DNA from: Balneolaceae bacterium
GTDB lineage: Bacteria; Bacteroidota; Rhodothermia; Balneolales; Balneolaceae
Direction: 5' to 3'
Assembly (NCBI GenBank): GCA_034521495.1
Contig: JAXHMK010000004.1
Span: forward strand, 372,001-436,000
Length of the DNA stretch: 64,000 nt
Below, one piece after another: positions 9,362 to 18,659 of the stretch. The position numbers were made by a program, and so were the translations under genes. How positions within the stretch are numbered: position 1 is the first letter of the stretch; each line of letters opens with the position of its first letter. The notes beneath the pieces were generated by a model that worked only from the letters and a program-made list of their open reading frames with translations, searched no databases and was not told where the DNA came from.

Positions 9362-10666
9362 TTATTGGTTATCTGAACCGGTGTAAAATACCCGCCAGAT
9401 TTTACCTTGTCTTGAATCTACAATGTAAACGGATCCGTCGCTTCCTTCAGCTAACCCCATCGGGCGGTGTTCGGCATTACCAGGATTCGAGAGTGAATCG
9501 GTTCCGGCAAAACCATTGGCAAAAGTCTGATAGTCACCGGCAACTTCTGTACCGTTGAAGGGTGTGAATGTTACTCTGTAACCCTGCTGAGGAAGAGGAG
9601 CGCGATTCCACGATCCGTGCCACGCAATCAATGCCCCGCCGGAGTATTCTTCGGGGAACTGGCCGCCGTGATAAAAGATGAGATCATTCGGAGCCCAGTG
9701 ACCGGGAAATGCCTGGATTGGATCTTCAAACTCATCGCCGGTGTATGGCGTTTCACCATCGCCTCCATATTCTGGATTCATCATTTTCTCACCTCTGAAT
9801 CGATCATAATAGGTATATGGCCACCCGAAATTATCCCCATCATCTACTTTGAAAAATTCTTCGGCAGGCAGTTTTGCATTATCTTCGGCATCAAAAAGAT
9901 CCGGCCACAGTGTATTCATCTGATCGCGGCCATGTTGTGCAAGGTATAGATTGTTAGCGCCGGAGTTCCATTCGAGTGCTACAGCGTTCCTGTATCCGGT
10001 GGCGTATTTGTAACCGTCTTCCTGGAGCGTTTGGCCGGTTGTATTGGCATCAAACTGCCAAACACTTCCCTGCCATTCAAGTTGTGGGCAGGGATCCATT
10101 CCCGGCGATCCGGGCGTTCTCGCCTCTTCCTGGCAGGCATTGGATGGCGCACCAATGTTTACATACAAATTGCCTTGCCCGTCGAACGTAATCGGTTTAG
10201 CGGCATGGCTACCCTGATCTGGAAAGCCGGTTACAACCATTTCCGGCTCTGATGTAGGAACTAAATCAACTCCTTCCATTGAATATCTTACAATGGCCGT
10301 ATCCGGAGCGAAATAGAGATATCCATTGTGCAAGGCGATTCCGGTTCCGGTGTACTCACCAAAGTACTCTGTTCGATCGGCAACACCGTCACCGTCGGTA
10401 TCCCGAAGTGCGGCAATTCCGTTTCCATTATGTTCGTTGCTTAGAGCTACGTAGATGTCACCATCTTCATCTACAGTCACTTGTCGGGCACTTCCCACAC
10501 TATCAGTTACAACAACAGCCTGGAATCCATCAGGCAGTGTTATTCCTCCATTGTCAGGAGAAAAGTCCATGTTTTCGTAAGCAGTTGAAGAATCGTTGCT
10601 CGAAGAGCATGCAACCATCAGCGATAAGAAAAAAAGAAGTAAAAAGTATGTTGATTTTCGAAGCAT
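9362..10666 (-). CDS. sorbosone dehydrogenase-like lipoprotein (beta-propeller), copy 2
   Basis: 434-residue paralogue of the next gene, aligned along its whole length. Lipobox MVAC gives an acylated Cys20, followed by a Ser-rich linker. Shared motifs include FQAVVVTDSVGSARQV, ATGYRNAVALEWN, GDNFGWPYTYYDRF and WHGSWNRAPLPQQGYRV. The pair looks like a recent tandem duplication that has diverged most near the N-terminus. Both carry DxDGDGVADR-like acidic loops (RDTDGDGVAD here) that could bind calcium. An AT-rich gap upstream (10,667-10,915) is the likely promoter region. Confidence 0.85.
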   Translation of the reverse strand: MLRKSTYFLLLFFLSLMVACSSSNDSSTAYENMDFSPDNGGITLPDGFQAVVVTDSVGSARQVTVDEDGDIYVALSNEHNGNGIAALRDTDGDGVADRTEYFGEYTGTGIALHNGYLYFAPDTAIVRYSMEGVDLVPTSEPEMVVTGFPDQGSHAAKPITFDGQGNLYVNIGAPSNACQEEARTPGSPGMDPCPQLEWQGSVWQFDANTTGQTLQEDGYKYATGYRNAVALEWNSGANNLYLAQHGRDQMNTLWPDLFDAEDNAKLPAEEFFKVDDGDNFGWPYTYYDRFRGEKMMNPEYGGDGETPYTGDEFEDPIQAFPGHWAPNDLIFYHGGQFPEEYSGGALIAWHGSWNRAPLPQQGYRVTFTPFNGTEVAGDYQTFANGFAGTDSLSNPGNAEHRPMGLAEGSDGSVYIVDSRQGKIWRVFYTGSDNQ

Positions 10667-10915
10667 AGTTTGTTGGATAAGTTAGAATTGAGCAATTGAA
10701 AGTCATTCACTATTCATACAATCAATTCTATTATAAAAGAATTTGTTGTCAAATCGAATCTAACTTCAATATTAATTTATAAATAGAGGCAGAAAATTTG
10801 ATTTCTATTCATAAATCCTTGAAAAAGAAGTGAATCGATCGCCAAACCAATATGTTACGGGGGTAAAAGATTGTTTCATCGGAAGAAGAAATTTTCTTTT
10901 CGCAATGATTTTTAT

Positions 10916-11257
10916 CTAACTCACTAATTTCAATAGTTCTTCTGGCACATCAACATTCATGCGAAGAAGGGTAGAAGCATGCGTTTTTCCCTGGGCATCG
11001 AGTTTCAAAGATACAGTTCCGCCGCCCCCGAGGCTTTCATTCAGGATAAAATTCAACGCTCCAAGATTGGGCAGTTCATAGCGCTCCACATCTCCTTTGC
11101 AGATATGCTTCATGTATTCTTTCACGCGATCGGCTGTCAGTGTTTCTTTCAAAAACGGATAGATTTCAGGATGACGAGCAATAATTCCCACATTACTACC
11201 ATTTCCTTTATCACCGCTGCGGCCATGGGCTATTTTTATAAGTTTAACTGTGGGCAT
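10916..11257 (-). CDS. AtuA-related ferredoxin-like-fold protein
   Basis: 113 residues from the ATG at 11,257 (MPTVKLIKIAHGRSGDKGN); a longer start at 11,290 would run into a repeat and is rejected. The motif AHGRSGDKGNGSNVGIIAR and the Gly-rich GGGGTVSLKLDAQGK tail match the small domain that follows AtuA (acyclic terpene utilisation) proteins, which also occurs alone. The family is tied to acyl-CoA or terpenoid catabolism but its biochemistry is unclear. No AtuA main domain lies next to it. Confidence 0.75.
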   Translation of the reverse strand: MPTVKLIKIAHGRSGDKGNGSNVGIIARHPEIYPFLKETLTADRVKEYMKHICKGDVERYELPNLGALNFILNESLGGGGTVSLKLDAQGKTHASTLLRMNVDVPEELLKLVS

Positions 11258-11309
11258 GGATTTTTCTTTGAGTGAAAAGTAAAAGCGCAAAAGGCAGAAG
11301 TCTCAATGA

Positions 11310-11372
11310 TGGCGCAAGTGTCTCACTTGTGCCTCTTACAACGATTAAGCACAAGCGAGACACTTGCGCTAT
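11310..11372. repeat. GCGCAAG-type inverted repeat, copy 1
   Basis: Two arms of about 23 bases, GGCGCAAGTGTCTCACTTG and its near-complement ending CACTTGCGCTA, around a short spacer. Each arm is itself partly self-complementary. Same family at 23,747, 46,238 and (half) 46,496. Confidence 0.7.
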
Positions 11373-11425
11373 TACAATACGGTTAATCTTTTCACTTTTG
11401 CGTTTTGCCTTCTGCCTCAATATAT

Positions 11426-12145
11426 CTAATCAGACAGGTAATAAACAATTGTGGAAACAACTCTTACTTTTTTGATGTGCGGATTGTTGTTATCCCTTTC
11501 TGAAATAGAAAACTGTCCCTGCGATGCGGTTTTTATTTTACCGAGCTCGCTGTTGGAATCTTCAGCAAATTTCTGAGCCACGGCTCTTGCTTCTATCGTG
11601 GCTTGTTCAATCATCTCTGGTTTGATTTCGTTAAGTCTCGTAAACAAATATTCCGGCCGAACCTGGTATTCATCTCCGCTGAGGGTAACTCCCTGTTTTC
11701 CCAGTTCAACCAGCTCACTCATAACCCGGCGAATCTCTTGTACATTTTTCGAATAGACCGTAGCTGTCTGCGTTGCTACATATCTGTATTGAAAATTCTC
11801 CATTCCTCCATAACGCTGAGCGGATTTATCCGTCAATAGAGGCGTGGAAAATGAGATTTCATCCGGTGGAATTCCTTCGTTTTCAAGAAATGAACTTATT
11901 TTCTGCGCACTGTTATCGAGTGCCGTGTAGGTTCCGTCCAGCGTGTTTCCAGCTTCTGTAAACTGAATGGGCCAGATCACAACATCCGCTACATGTTCCT
12001 GCTCGGCCAGGCCTTTTACCGTTACAGATCGTTCATATTCTTTTACGGAGATTGCTGCATTTCTGGCAAAATATCCCAAAACAAAAAGTCCCAGAAAAAT
12101 AGACAATCCAATTACAATAAAACCCAGTTGCTTATTTTCTTTCAT
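11426..12145 (-). CDS. SIMPL (DUF541) domain envelope protein
   Basis: 239 residues. One N-terminal membrane anchor (residues 7-25, LGFIVIGLSIFLGLFVLGYF), then a periplasmic SIMPL domain: SVTVKGLAEQEHVADVVIWP at the start, ATQTATVYSKNVQEIRR in the middle, ATIEARAVAQKFAEDSN and a C-terminal VRVVSTIVYYL strand. SIMPL proteins oligomerise in the envelope and have been linked to oxidative or signalling stress; no enzymatic role is established. It lies alone between two repeats. Confidence 0.85.
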   Translation of the reverse strand: MKENKQLGFIVIGLSIFLGLFVLGYFARNAAISVKEYERSVTVKGLAEQEHVADVVIWPIQFTEAGNTLDGTYTALDNSAQKISSFLENEGIPPDEISFSTPLLTDKSAQRYGGMENFQYRYVATQTATVYSKNVQEIRRVMSELVELGKQGVTLSGDEYQVRPEYLFTRLNEIKPEMIEQATIEARAVAQKFAEDSNSELGKIKTASQGQFSISERDNNNPHIKKVRVVSTIVYYLSD

Positions 12146-12347
12146 GGTATGGTTTAATGTTTTTTTGGGTGTGATTTGAACACTCTTTTACACACTCCTT
12201 TTCCCCCTCTCCCTGATAAAAAGCATCGGGACAGGCAAGAGGGAATTTCTATAATGTTCATTTTAAATCATTAATGAATTTAAATTATAGATTGATAAAT
12301 TGTTCCAATCTACTTTTGCGTTTTGCCTTTTCACTTCTTACTCCTGC

Positions 12348-13628
12348 TCACTTCGACTGACCTGCCATCCACTCCATAATCGTTACCGGTTCTCCATCCA
12401 GTTTCACCAGGCTTCCATCGTAATCCCGTCTGGCATGATTGGCATGGGAGTAGATCCAGCTCCAGTGACCCGGGTAGTGATATCCGTCTCCGCCAAAAAA
12501 TCCGGTGATGTCAACCACATGATCGTAATATGTAAAATGTACGTTTGGAGCATCTGCATCCATCAGCTTGTTGTAAACCGGAAGTACGGTTTCTTCCGGC
12601 ACAGTAGTTCCATCATCTGCTGAATGGATAAACCACATTGGAATATCTTTAACACGATCCACTTGTTCATCCGTAAAATAGGCCCCTCTGTAAGCCAGGG
12701 CGCTTGGAAATGCCGCAGCAAAGAACTCGGGATATTCTATGATCAGCTTAAAGGCCAAATAGCCACCATTCGAGCAACCTCCTACATAGATGCGATCCGG
12801 ATCTACATCGGGATTTTCAGCAATATATTGATCAATCAGAGCCTTTACCGCTTCAAAATAAATGTCATCCGTTTGACCGCTTGTGGATCCTTCGCCACTG
12901 TCCATCCAGCGTGTTGGGCTTTGCGGTACGAGAACATGAGCTCCTTCAAAAATGGCTTGAATTTCATCGGAGGCATAATTCGCCGCTTTGTTTGCCACAA
13001 GCGGAATGGAAGGATCCGTGCCGCCTTCTCCCCCGCCATGTAACCAAATGATCAGCGGAGATTCATCATCATTTTCGGGACTATAGGAAGCATACGACAT
13101 GGTGATATCTCCGTGAGAAAACGTTCCGGATAGATCAAACCGATCAATAATCGGCATTATCCGATTCACTTCTTCGTTCCAGATCATTCCCTTGGTCTCA
13201 TTCCGAATGGTCATATTATAGTCAATCCAGTTGTTTCCGCTGCAGCCTTCCTGTTGTGAATATTGGATGGGTGAGCCAATCGGCTGATTGGGTGCCACAG
13301 CCAGCACCAAGGTAACGTGATTGCCTTCTTCCAATCTCGTGCCGTCAGCATCAGAAACATACCCGGCAATCACTCTCCGGCTGCCGAGTCTCTGACCGGC
13401 AGGAATCGCCGGACAATCGGACGAACGTTGAACCATCACGTTATAATCATTCCAGTTAACAGACGCGACCGGCTCTTCCATAGTCAGAATAACTTTGTTA
13501 ACCGCCGGCCCCCAGTCAAAGCCTTCAATGACAACTCCATACTCGCCATTTGTTTGAGCCTGAGTTGTGAATAGCCCGCTCAGCGATACAAACAGAACCG
13601 TAATAAATAGTAAAATTATCTTCTTCAT
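12348..13628 (-). CDS. secreted alpha/beta hydrolase (prolyl oligopeptidase/esterase type)
   Basis: 426 residues with signal peptide (cleavage near TTQAQ). Residues 27-150 form a beta-rich N-terminal domain. The hydrolase domain has the oxyanion motif LHGGGEGG (196-203), the nucleophile elbow GGCSNGGYL (Ser286), an acidic residue at Asp338-339 in HSADDGTTVP and a His near 388-395. This is the layout of predicted secreted peptidases and feruloyl/acetyl xylan esterases. Substrate is uncertain, but polysaccharide-linked esters would suit a genome with arabinofuranosidase and sulfatase. Two Cys pairs could form disulfides. Confidence 0.8.
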   Translation of the reverse strand: MKKIILLFITVLFVSLSGLFTTQAQTNGEYGVVIEGFDWGPAVNKVILTMEEPVASVNWNDYNVMVQRSSDCPAIPAGQRLGSRRVIAGYVSDADGTRLEEGNHVTLVLAVAPNQPIGSPIQYSQQEGCSGNNWIDYNMTIRNETKGMIWNEEVNRIMPIIDRFDLSGTFSHGDITMSYASYSPENDDESPLIIWLHGGGEGGTDPSIPLVANKAANYASDEIQAIFEGAHVLVPQSPTRWMDSGEGSTSGQTDDIYFEAVKALIDQYIAENPDVDPDRIYVGGCSNGGYLAFKLIIEYPEFFAAAFPSALAYRGAYFTDEQVDRVKDIPMWFIHSADDGTTVPEETVLPVYNKLMDADAPNVHFTYYDHVVDITGFFGGDGYHYPGHWSWIYSHANHARRDYDGSLVKLDGEPVTIMEWMAGQSK

Positions 13629-13722
13629 AACATTTTAAATTTAATTAGATCAACTTTAAAATCAATCTAATTGACCATTGTCTAAAATCAAAACAATGAA
13701 TTCACTTCTTTATCATTTATAC

Positions 13723-14364
13723 TCATCGAAAGAAGTATCCAACAGTCGCGGGCTGATGTAGCAGCCAACCTGTTAACGAATATCGGGGGACGTTTGTGGT
13801 GAGAACTTCGTGTTCAACAGCATCACTTTTAAAAAGAAGCAGTCTTTTTGCAATGGGTTCAACCAGAATCTCATTCTCTTCTTTATAGATTTTCAGTTCG
13901 CCGCCGTCACCTTTTTTCCAGTGTTCGTTGAGATAAATGAGAACGGTATTTTGGCGGTTGGATCGTTCGTTAAATTGATCTAAATACCGATCATAGTGCG
14001 ATCCTTCCGGATATTTTGCGATATGAAATTCCGATCCTTACAAGCTCATAAAACAGTGCCTTCTCAGGGATTCGATCAACTCATCCATCAACCCAAAAAA
14101 GGGATCTAATTCAGAATCGCGTTCTCTGTCCAGCCAATGAATGAAATCTCCACGGATAGACGCATTCACCTGGAACTCTCCCGATGACCCAATCCCCGCT
14201 TTTTTAAGCTGATTCCTCTGCTCTTTCTCATGAAAAAAATTCATGATCAAATTAAACATCTTATCACTGATTAAATCATCTGCGACTACAAAGTCATCAA
14301 TCGCCAGCTCATCCATCCATCGAATCCACTGATCTTCTGAATATGTTGTGTCTTTGGTCTCCAT
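13723..14364 (-). pseudogene. 2OG-Fe(II) oxygenase (SM-20/prolyl 4-hydroxylase type) with in-frame TAA
   Basis: From METKDTTYSEDQW (14,364) the frame reads to a TAA at 14,038-14,040. The same frame then continues without a break as GSEFHIAKYPEGSHYDRYLD and on to the stop at 13,723. The second part holds the iron ligands: HYD near 13,990-13,998 and the distal His in VEHEVLTTNVPRYSLTGW, whose Arg binds 2-oxoglutarate. Before the stop lie the family features FVVADDLISDKMFNLI and IRGDFIHWLD. The intact protein of 213 residues would hydroxylate a protein side chain. A single substitution separates TAA from a Lys or Gln codon. Confidence 0.8.
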
Positions 14365-14471
14365 CTCTTTTGTAAATAGGTTTGTGCGGAAGGAAAGCAC
14401 TCCGCCTTTTAAAAAGGTAGAATGCAAAATTACTACTTTATCTAATTTTTAGGAATAGGTATGTTTCATTT

Positions 14472-14699
14472 ATGAAATCAGATTTTCTTATCAAACTGGT
14501 TCGCGCCCGAATGCCATTCGGCCAGTATAAAGGCCGGTATATCACACAACTGCCTGTTCATTACCTGGAATGGTTCAACCGTAAGGGGTTTCCAAAAGGT
14601 CAGCTCGGGCAGTATCTCGCAACCATGTATGAAATCAAGACAAATGGTTTGGATCAGATTTTGAGGCCGATTATTAAGGAATATCGAGATCGGGAGTAA
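14472..14699 (+). CDS. DUF3820 family protein
   Basis: 75 residues. RARMPFGQYKGRYITQLPVHYLEWF is the DUF3820 core, a family named after a putative quorum-sensing-regulated virulence factor but without known activity. Full length for the family. The start fits the conserved N-terminus. It is divergent from the oxygenase gene and convergent with the enolase-like gene. Confidence 0.85.
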   Translation: MKSDFLIKLVRARMPFGQYKGRYITQLPVHYLEWFNRKGFPKGQLGQYLATMYEIKTNGLDQILRPIIKEYRDRE

Positions 14700-14711
14700 T
14701 AACTTAGCATC

Positions 14712-14745
14712 CTGGCAGTGACCATGCTTTTCGGTCTCCTGCCAG
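14712..14745. terminator. stem-loop between convergent genes
   Basis: Arms CTGGCAG/CTGCCAG and inner GACC/GGTC form an 11-bp interrupted stem. It probably ends both transcripts; a T-run appears further along at 14,768-14,777. Confidence 0.5.
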
Positions 14746-14774
14746 CCTTGCGAAAAGTTGCAGCTTTAATTTTT

Positions 14775-16145
14775 TTAGGGGCCAAAACCCGAACTCTGAG
14801 AGGACCTCCATTGCATTTCTGACTCTGTCAGGTTCTCATTAGTAAAGTCATTCCCCTGTTCTCCCTTCCAAGTTGGAGAATATACTCGCGGCCCTATAAA
14901 CCTTGCTTTTTCTCCTAACTCCCGTTCTATTCGCAGAATCTCATTCCATTTCACCATTCGTTCTGACCTGGAAAAGGACCCTACCTTCAACTGACCTGCA
15001 TTTGTTGCAACAGCCAGATGTGAGATAAATGGGTCCTCGGTCTCCCCGGATCGTGCTGAAACAACTGGTGACCATCCAAACTTTTGGGTTTGTTTGATGC
15101 ATTTGATCGTCTCAGTAACCGTACCGATCTGATTCAGTTTGATTAAGACACTGTTCGCCAATTTTTCGGCTTTTCCATCTTCTACTCTCTTAATATCCGT
15201 TGTAAACAGATCGTCACCGACAATCTGAATTTTATCACCAAACTCTTTGGTAAATCTCTTCCAATTTGGCGTGTCGGTCTCGGCGAATGGATCTTCAATG
15301 GATATGATCGGAAATTGATCACACCATCCGGAGATCACCTTGTAAAATTGATCCCCCGTGAGGAATCTGTCTTCAAGGCTCAGATGATATCGCCCATTAT
15401 CATAGAATTCTGAGGCTGCAATATCGAGAGAGAGATGAATATCTTCACCGGGTGAATAGCCAGATTTTTGAATCGCCTTCAACAGAATTTCAAAAACTTC
15501 TTCGTTGGAATCGAAATCAGGCCAGTACCCACCTTCGTCCGCTACTCCGGCTAATTTTCCTTTATCCTGTAAAAGCTGACCACATTGATGATAGACGTTA
15601 AATGTCATCTCCAGACATTCCTGATAGGATTTAGCACCGGTACAGATAATCATAAAATCCTGAATGTCGATGCGCCCGTTTGCATGGGCGCCACCTCCAA
15701 GAATCTGTATTTCCGGGAGAGGAAGAAGCGTTCCATCCTCATCTGTTAATGTTTGAAAAAGCGGCTTCTTTTGAGCGGTTGCCGAAGCACGGGCAATCGC
15801 CATTGAAACTCCGAGAATAGCATTCGCTCCAAGTCGATCTTTCTTTTTTGTACCGTCGAGGTCAATCATCAACTTGTCCAGCTCTGCTTGTTGATGAACA
15901 TCTTTTCCAATCAGTTCTGAGTGAATTTCTCCCTTCACGTTTTCAATCGCTTTGTTTACCGATCTACCGAGAAATTTCAATGGATCACCATCCCTCAACT
16001 CATGTGCCTCAAACTGGCCGGTGGATGCCCCCGATGGAACGACGGCTGAACCTTTCATTCCATTCTCCAATTCCACAAAAGCCTCAAGTGTTGGATTGCC
16101 ACGGGAGTCGAACACCTGGATTGCATCAATATTTTTAATCTTCAC
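14775..16145 (-). CDS. divergent enolase-superfamily protein (enolase-like)
   Basis: 456 residues, clearly of the enolase family. Kept: the SGASTG loop (38-43), His154 in GGAHA, Glu204 in VADEGG, metal ligands Asp241, Glu284 and Asp311, and Lys336 in LIKLNQIGT. Changed: the canonical SHRSGE motif is SARSGE here, so the active-site His is Ala364. DIQEF is DIQDF (Asp163), and NIINGG is QILGGG. The missing His and the other changes suggest a reaction other than, or much slower than, 2-phosphoglycerate dehydration. It follows a phosphotransferase-like gene by 115 bases on the same strand. A regular glycolytic enolase may lie elsewhere. Confidence 0.8.
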   Translation of the reverse strand: MKIKNIDAIQVFDSRGNPTLEAFVELENGMKGSAVVPSGASTGQFEAHELRDGDPLKFLGRSVNKAIENVKGEIHSELIGKDVHQQAELDKLMIDLDGTKKKDRLGANAILGVSMAIARASATAQKKPLFQTLTDEDGTLLPLPEIQILGGGAHANGRIDIQDFMIICTGAKSYQECLEMTFNVYHQCGQLLQDKGKLAGVADEGGYWPDFDSNEEVFEILLKAIQKSGYSPGEDIHLSLDIAASEFYDNGRYHLSLEDRFLTGDQFYKVISGWCDQFPIISIEDPFAETDTPNWKRFTKEFGDKIQIVGDDLFTTDIKRVEDGKAEKLANSVLIKLNQIGTVTETIKCIKQTQKFGWSPVVSARSGETEDPFISHLAVATNAGQLKVGSFSRSERMVKWNEILRIERELGEKARFIGPRVYSPTWKGEQGNDFTNENLTESEMQWRSSQSSGFGP

Positions 16146-16176
16146 TGAACTTTTCTTTTAGGATTATGTCAACTAT

Positions 16177-16244
16177 AAACCTGTCGGGTTTGACTCATTG
16201 AAAACTTGTTTTAAGATTCATATTTATCAAAACCCGACAGGTTT
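16177..16244. repeat. inverted repeat between kinase-like and enolase-like genes
   Basis: Arms AAACCTGTCGGGTTTGA (16,177-16,193) and TCAAAACCCGACAGGTTT (16,227-16,244) are complementary but for one extra base. It could be a terminator or attenuator, or one more hairpin repeat. Confidence 0.6.
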
Positions 16245-16260
16245 CAGTTCCGCAATATTT

Positions 16261-17265
16261 TTAATCTTTACCGAATCTTTGTTTTAATTCTTCCTTCCAA
16301 TTTTTATTAATCTTTGAGTGAGAGAATTGTCCAACAGGCAGAACCTTTTTCACAAATGATCTCACAAATTCCTGCTGATCGGCTTCTAAATACTCAACCG
16401 GAGATTTTCCATCCATTCGGGCCAGCATCATCATAAGAAGCAACCGTATCGTTCGCTCTTCCATCTGTTGAAATATCTGCTCTCCCATTTGATTAAAATA
16501 GGTGGTCCAGGCGATATTTGTCAGATCCTGAATCTCACCGGTTTTTTTGAAATGATAAAGCATCTTTAAATAGAGATGATTCAGAAAAAAAGCGAGATCA
16601 AATGCGGGATCTCCAAACCAGGCCACTTCGTGATCTAAGAGAACCACGCGGCCGTTCTTGACCATAATATTTTTGGGACTAAAATCTCCATGCACAATCG
16701 CTTCCTGATGCGATTTCAATCGCTCCACCTCATCAAAAAAGTGATCTTTCAGATCGGGATAGCGCTGACCGGTTGTGACGAGATAAGGCTCTGTTCGCAG
16801 TTCGTAAAAGTTATCCGCTTTATTAAATTCCTTTTTTAAATCTTCATTCTTCCAAGATTCCTTATGGATCGTTGCCAACAACGCTGCCGATTTCTCAGCG
16901 ATCTGAGGATCAAAGACTCCGTTCAACATCTGCTTTTTCCAGTTCTTAAACTCCTCATCCAAAAACTCCATCACAAAAAAGGAGTGCTCTGAATTACTGT
17001 AGAGAAGTTTAGGAGAGGCATCCGGTTTAATCCGCCTTAAAAATCGTAAAAATTTCTGTTCGTTTTCATTTCTGGAGATATCGGCATACCAATCATCTTC
17101 TACATTCAGTTTCGGGAGTGCCTGTTTAACGACAACTGAACTCTCTCCATCCGAAACGAGAACAATATCAGAAGAAACGCCTCCTTTCAATGGTTTAAAT
17201 TTAATGTTAGAACCTGAAATCAGATTCTCAGTCCTCAGTAAAGCCGTAATTTTATCTCTGTCCAT
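16261..17265 (-). CDS. aminoglycoside phosphotransferase-family kinase
   Basis: 334 residues from the ATG at 17,265 (MDRDKITALLRTENL). A start at 17,439 would add 58 residues over the divergent promoter region and is rejected. The kinase fold is clear: SSVVVKQALPKL (ATP Lys), VMEFLDEEF hinge, IVHGDFSPKNIMVK (catalytic Asp and metal Asn) and VVLLDHEVAWFGDPAFDLAFF (second metal Asp). The family phosphorylates small alcohols such as choline, methylthioribose, homoserine or aminoglycosides. The neighbouring enolase-like gene hints at a short pathway that phosphorylates and then dehydrates a substrate; this is inference. Confidence 0.8.
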   Translation of the reverse strand: MDRDKITALLRTENLISGSNIKFKPLKGGVSSDIVLVSDGESSVVVKQALPKLNVEDDWYADISRNENEQKFLRFLRRIKPDASPKLLYSNSEHSFFVMEFLDEEFKNWKKQMLNGVFDPQIAEKSAALLATIHKESWKNEDLKKEFNKADNFYELRTEPYLVTTGQRYPDLKDHFFDEVERLKSHQEAIVHGDFSPKNIMVKNGRVVLLDHEVAWFGDPAFDLAFFLNHLYLKMLYHFKKTGEIQDLTNIAWTTYFNQMGEQIFQQMEERTIRLLLMMMLARMDGKSPVEYLEADQQEFVRSFVKKVLPVGQFSHSKINKNWKEELKQRFGKD

Positions 17266-17398
17266 ACTGTATGATAACAGTTCTGATTGTTTCTTTTCAC
17301 ACCAACATGACAAATGCACCCAGAAATTTTTATTAATATGTAACATATTTTTTACATCACGTAAAGAATAGTATACATTCACTAAACGTTGTACTAAT

Positions 17399-17851
17399 AT
17401 GTCGAAACAAGAAATTTTATCGTGGACCTCTTTTGCCACATCACTGTCCGCAATTATTTTTTATGTGATACTGATACTCGGCTGGCCCGGATTTTTACCG
17501 GATGTTTCAGATGACCTGTTCCAGATCTTTTTCAACATCTTTTGGATTGCCGTTGGTATTGAAATCGTGGTAGAGATAATCTGGGAGAAGAAAAAAGTTC
17601 AGAGTGATGAACGGGATTTCAGAATTGAAGCGATCGGGAATAAGTTTGCCTATAACTTTATTGTAGTAGTGATTATAGTTGTACTCGGTCATCTTTTTCT
17701 TTCCGGAATTTTCGGATCTGTAAATGAATTCTATTCCACAATTGACGAGAAACGAGTACTCTTTCATCTACTGATCCTTTCTCTTTTTACATCATCTCTG
17801 ATCCGAAGAGCAATTATGATTTACCACTATCGAAAAGATTTTATTATCTGA
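17399..17851 (+). CDS. four-helix membrane protein (DUF2178-like)
   Basis: 150 residues with four predicted membrane helices (about 12-32, 40-60, 84-106, 120-140). Between helices 2 and 3 is the motif [17 protein letters not shown], typical of small membrane proteins paired with XRE regulators. Its stop overlaps the start of the next gene by one base, so the two are translated together. A sensing or repressor-tethering role is possible but not shown. Confidence 0.7.
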   Translation: MSKQEILSWTSFATSLSAIIFYVILILGWPGFLPDVSDDLFQIFFNIFWIAVGIEIVVEIIWEKKKVQSDERDFRIEAIGNKFAYNFIVVVIIVVLGHLFLSGIFGSVNEFYSTIDEKRVLFHLLILSLFTSSLIRRAIMIYHYRKDFII

Positions 17852-18063
17852 TGAAAGACGGGAAAATCATAAATAATATCCGGGTTTTGAGATTCCAACA
17901 TGGCGAGATGACCCAGCAGGAACTTGCTGATGAGGTGGGCGTCACCCGACAGACCATCAACGCACTGGAAGCGGCTAAATATAATCCCTCCCTGGAGCTG
18001 GCTTTTAAGATTGCTGATGTGTTTGATCGTCCACTGGAAGAGGTTTTTAAGTATAAGAAGTGA
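17851..18063 (+). CDS. XRE-family transcriptional regulator (Cro/CI-type)
   Basis: 70 residues, a single helix-turn-helix domain: [19 protein letters not shown], then [20 protein letters not shown], then [19 protein letters not shown]. This is the standard short regulator found next to membrane proteins of the preceding type. It probably represses its own operon. The start overlaps the previous stop (TGATG). Confidence 0.9.
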   Translation: MKDGKIINNIRVLRFQHGEMTQQELADEVGVTRQTINALEAAKYNPSLELAFKIADVFDRPLEEVFKYKK

Positions 18064-18085
18064 AAATCCCTCTTTGAAGGGGACT

Positions 18086-18242
18086 GAGGCTGCCCAAAAA
18101 GAATGTAAGAAAAATCAATATTCTCATTTTTGTCATACCGGACTCGATCCGGTATCTCCACACTGATTAACAATTGGAGATTCTGTCCCAAGGACTCCTT
18201 TGGAGAATCAAAATCAAAATGACATCCTTTTTGGACAACCTC
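18086..18242. repeat. B-family repeat with outer and inner inverted repeats
   Basis: Outer arms start GAGGCTGCCCAAAAAGAATG and end CATCCTTTTTGGACAACCTC (about 16 of 20 pair). The interior holds ACCGGACTCGATCCGGT and a GGAGATTCTG block. The copy at 49,159-49,297 has the same layout. The rest of the 18,064-18,659 gap holds one hairpin (CCGAAGCT/GCTTCGG, 18,323-18,340) and AT-rich DNA without a gene. Confidence 0.65.
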
Positions 18243-18659
18243 AGAGGGATATTTTCGCAATCTGTGGAATTCTTTATTAAAATGCCGAAAACTGTAGAGA
18301 AGCAGAGCTTCTATCTGACATCCCGAAGCTGGAGCTTCGGAACGAGTTTCCATATTAATATATATTAACTACTATTACTTATATAAAGTATAACATTAAA
18401 ATATGTTCAACTACTGATATTCAACCAATACAAATCTCATTTGGAGTGAATACCCTTAACCCTTTATATTGATAGTAATTGATCAAAACAAAAAGCCCTT
18501 CAACGATCAATCCTCTCAAAGAAATCTTTCCAAATACCACTATACCTGATTCAAATTTTTTCTTTCTGATATCAGACAAGTCATTCTAAGAAATTTGCTA
18601 ACAGCTGCTCGGTTGAGTACAACTATCTAAAGGAGATCAGATAAACCAAAATTTTTTGG

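Noticed and set aside
16177-16244. Riboswitch before the enolase-like gene
   Set aside because: Only one simple inverted repeat is visible and no known riboswitch core; described as a repeat or terminator.
17266-17439. Upstream extension of the kinase-like gene
   Set aside because: The 58 extra residues overlap the divergent gene's start and hold no kinase motif; ATG 17,265 fits better.
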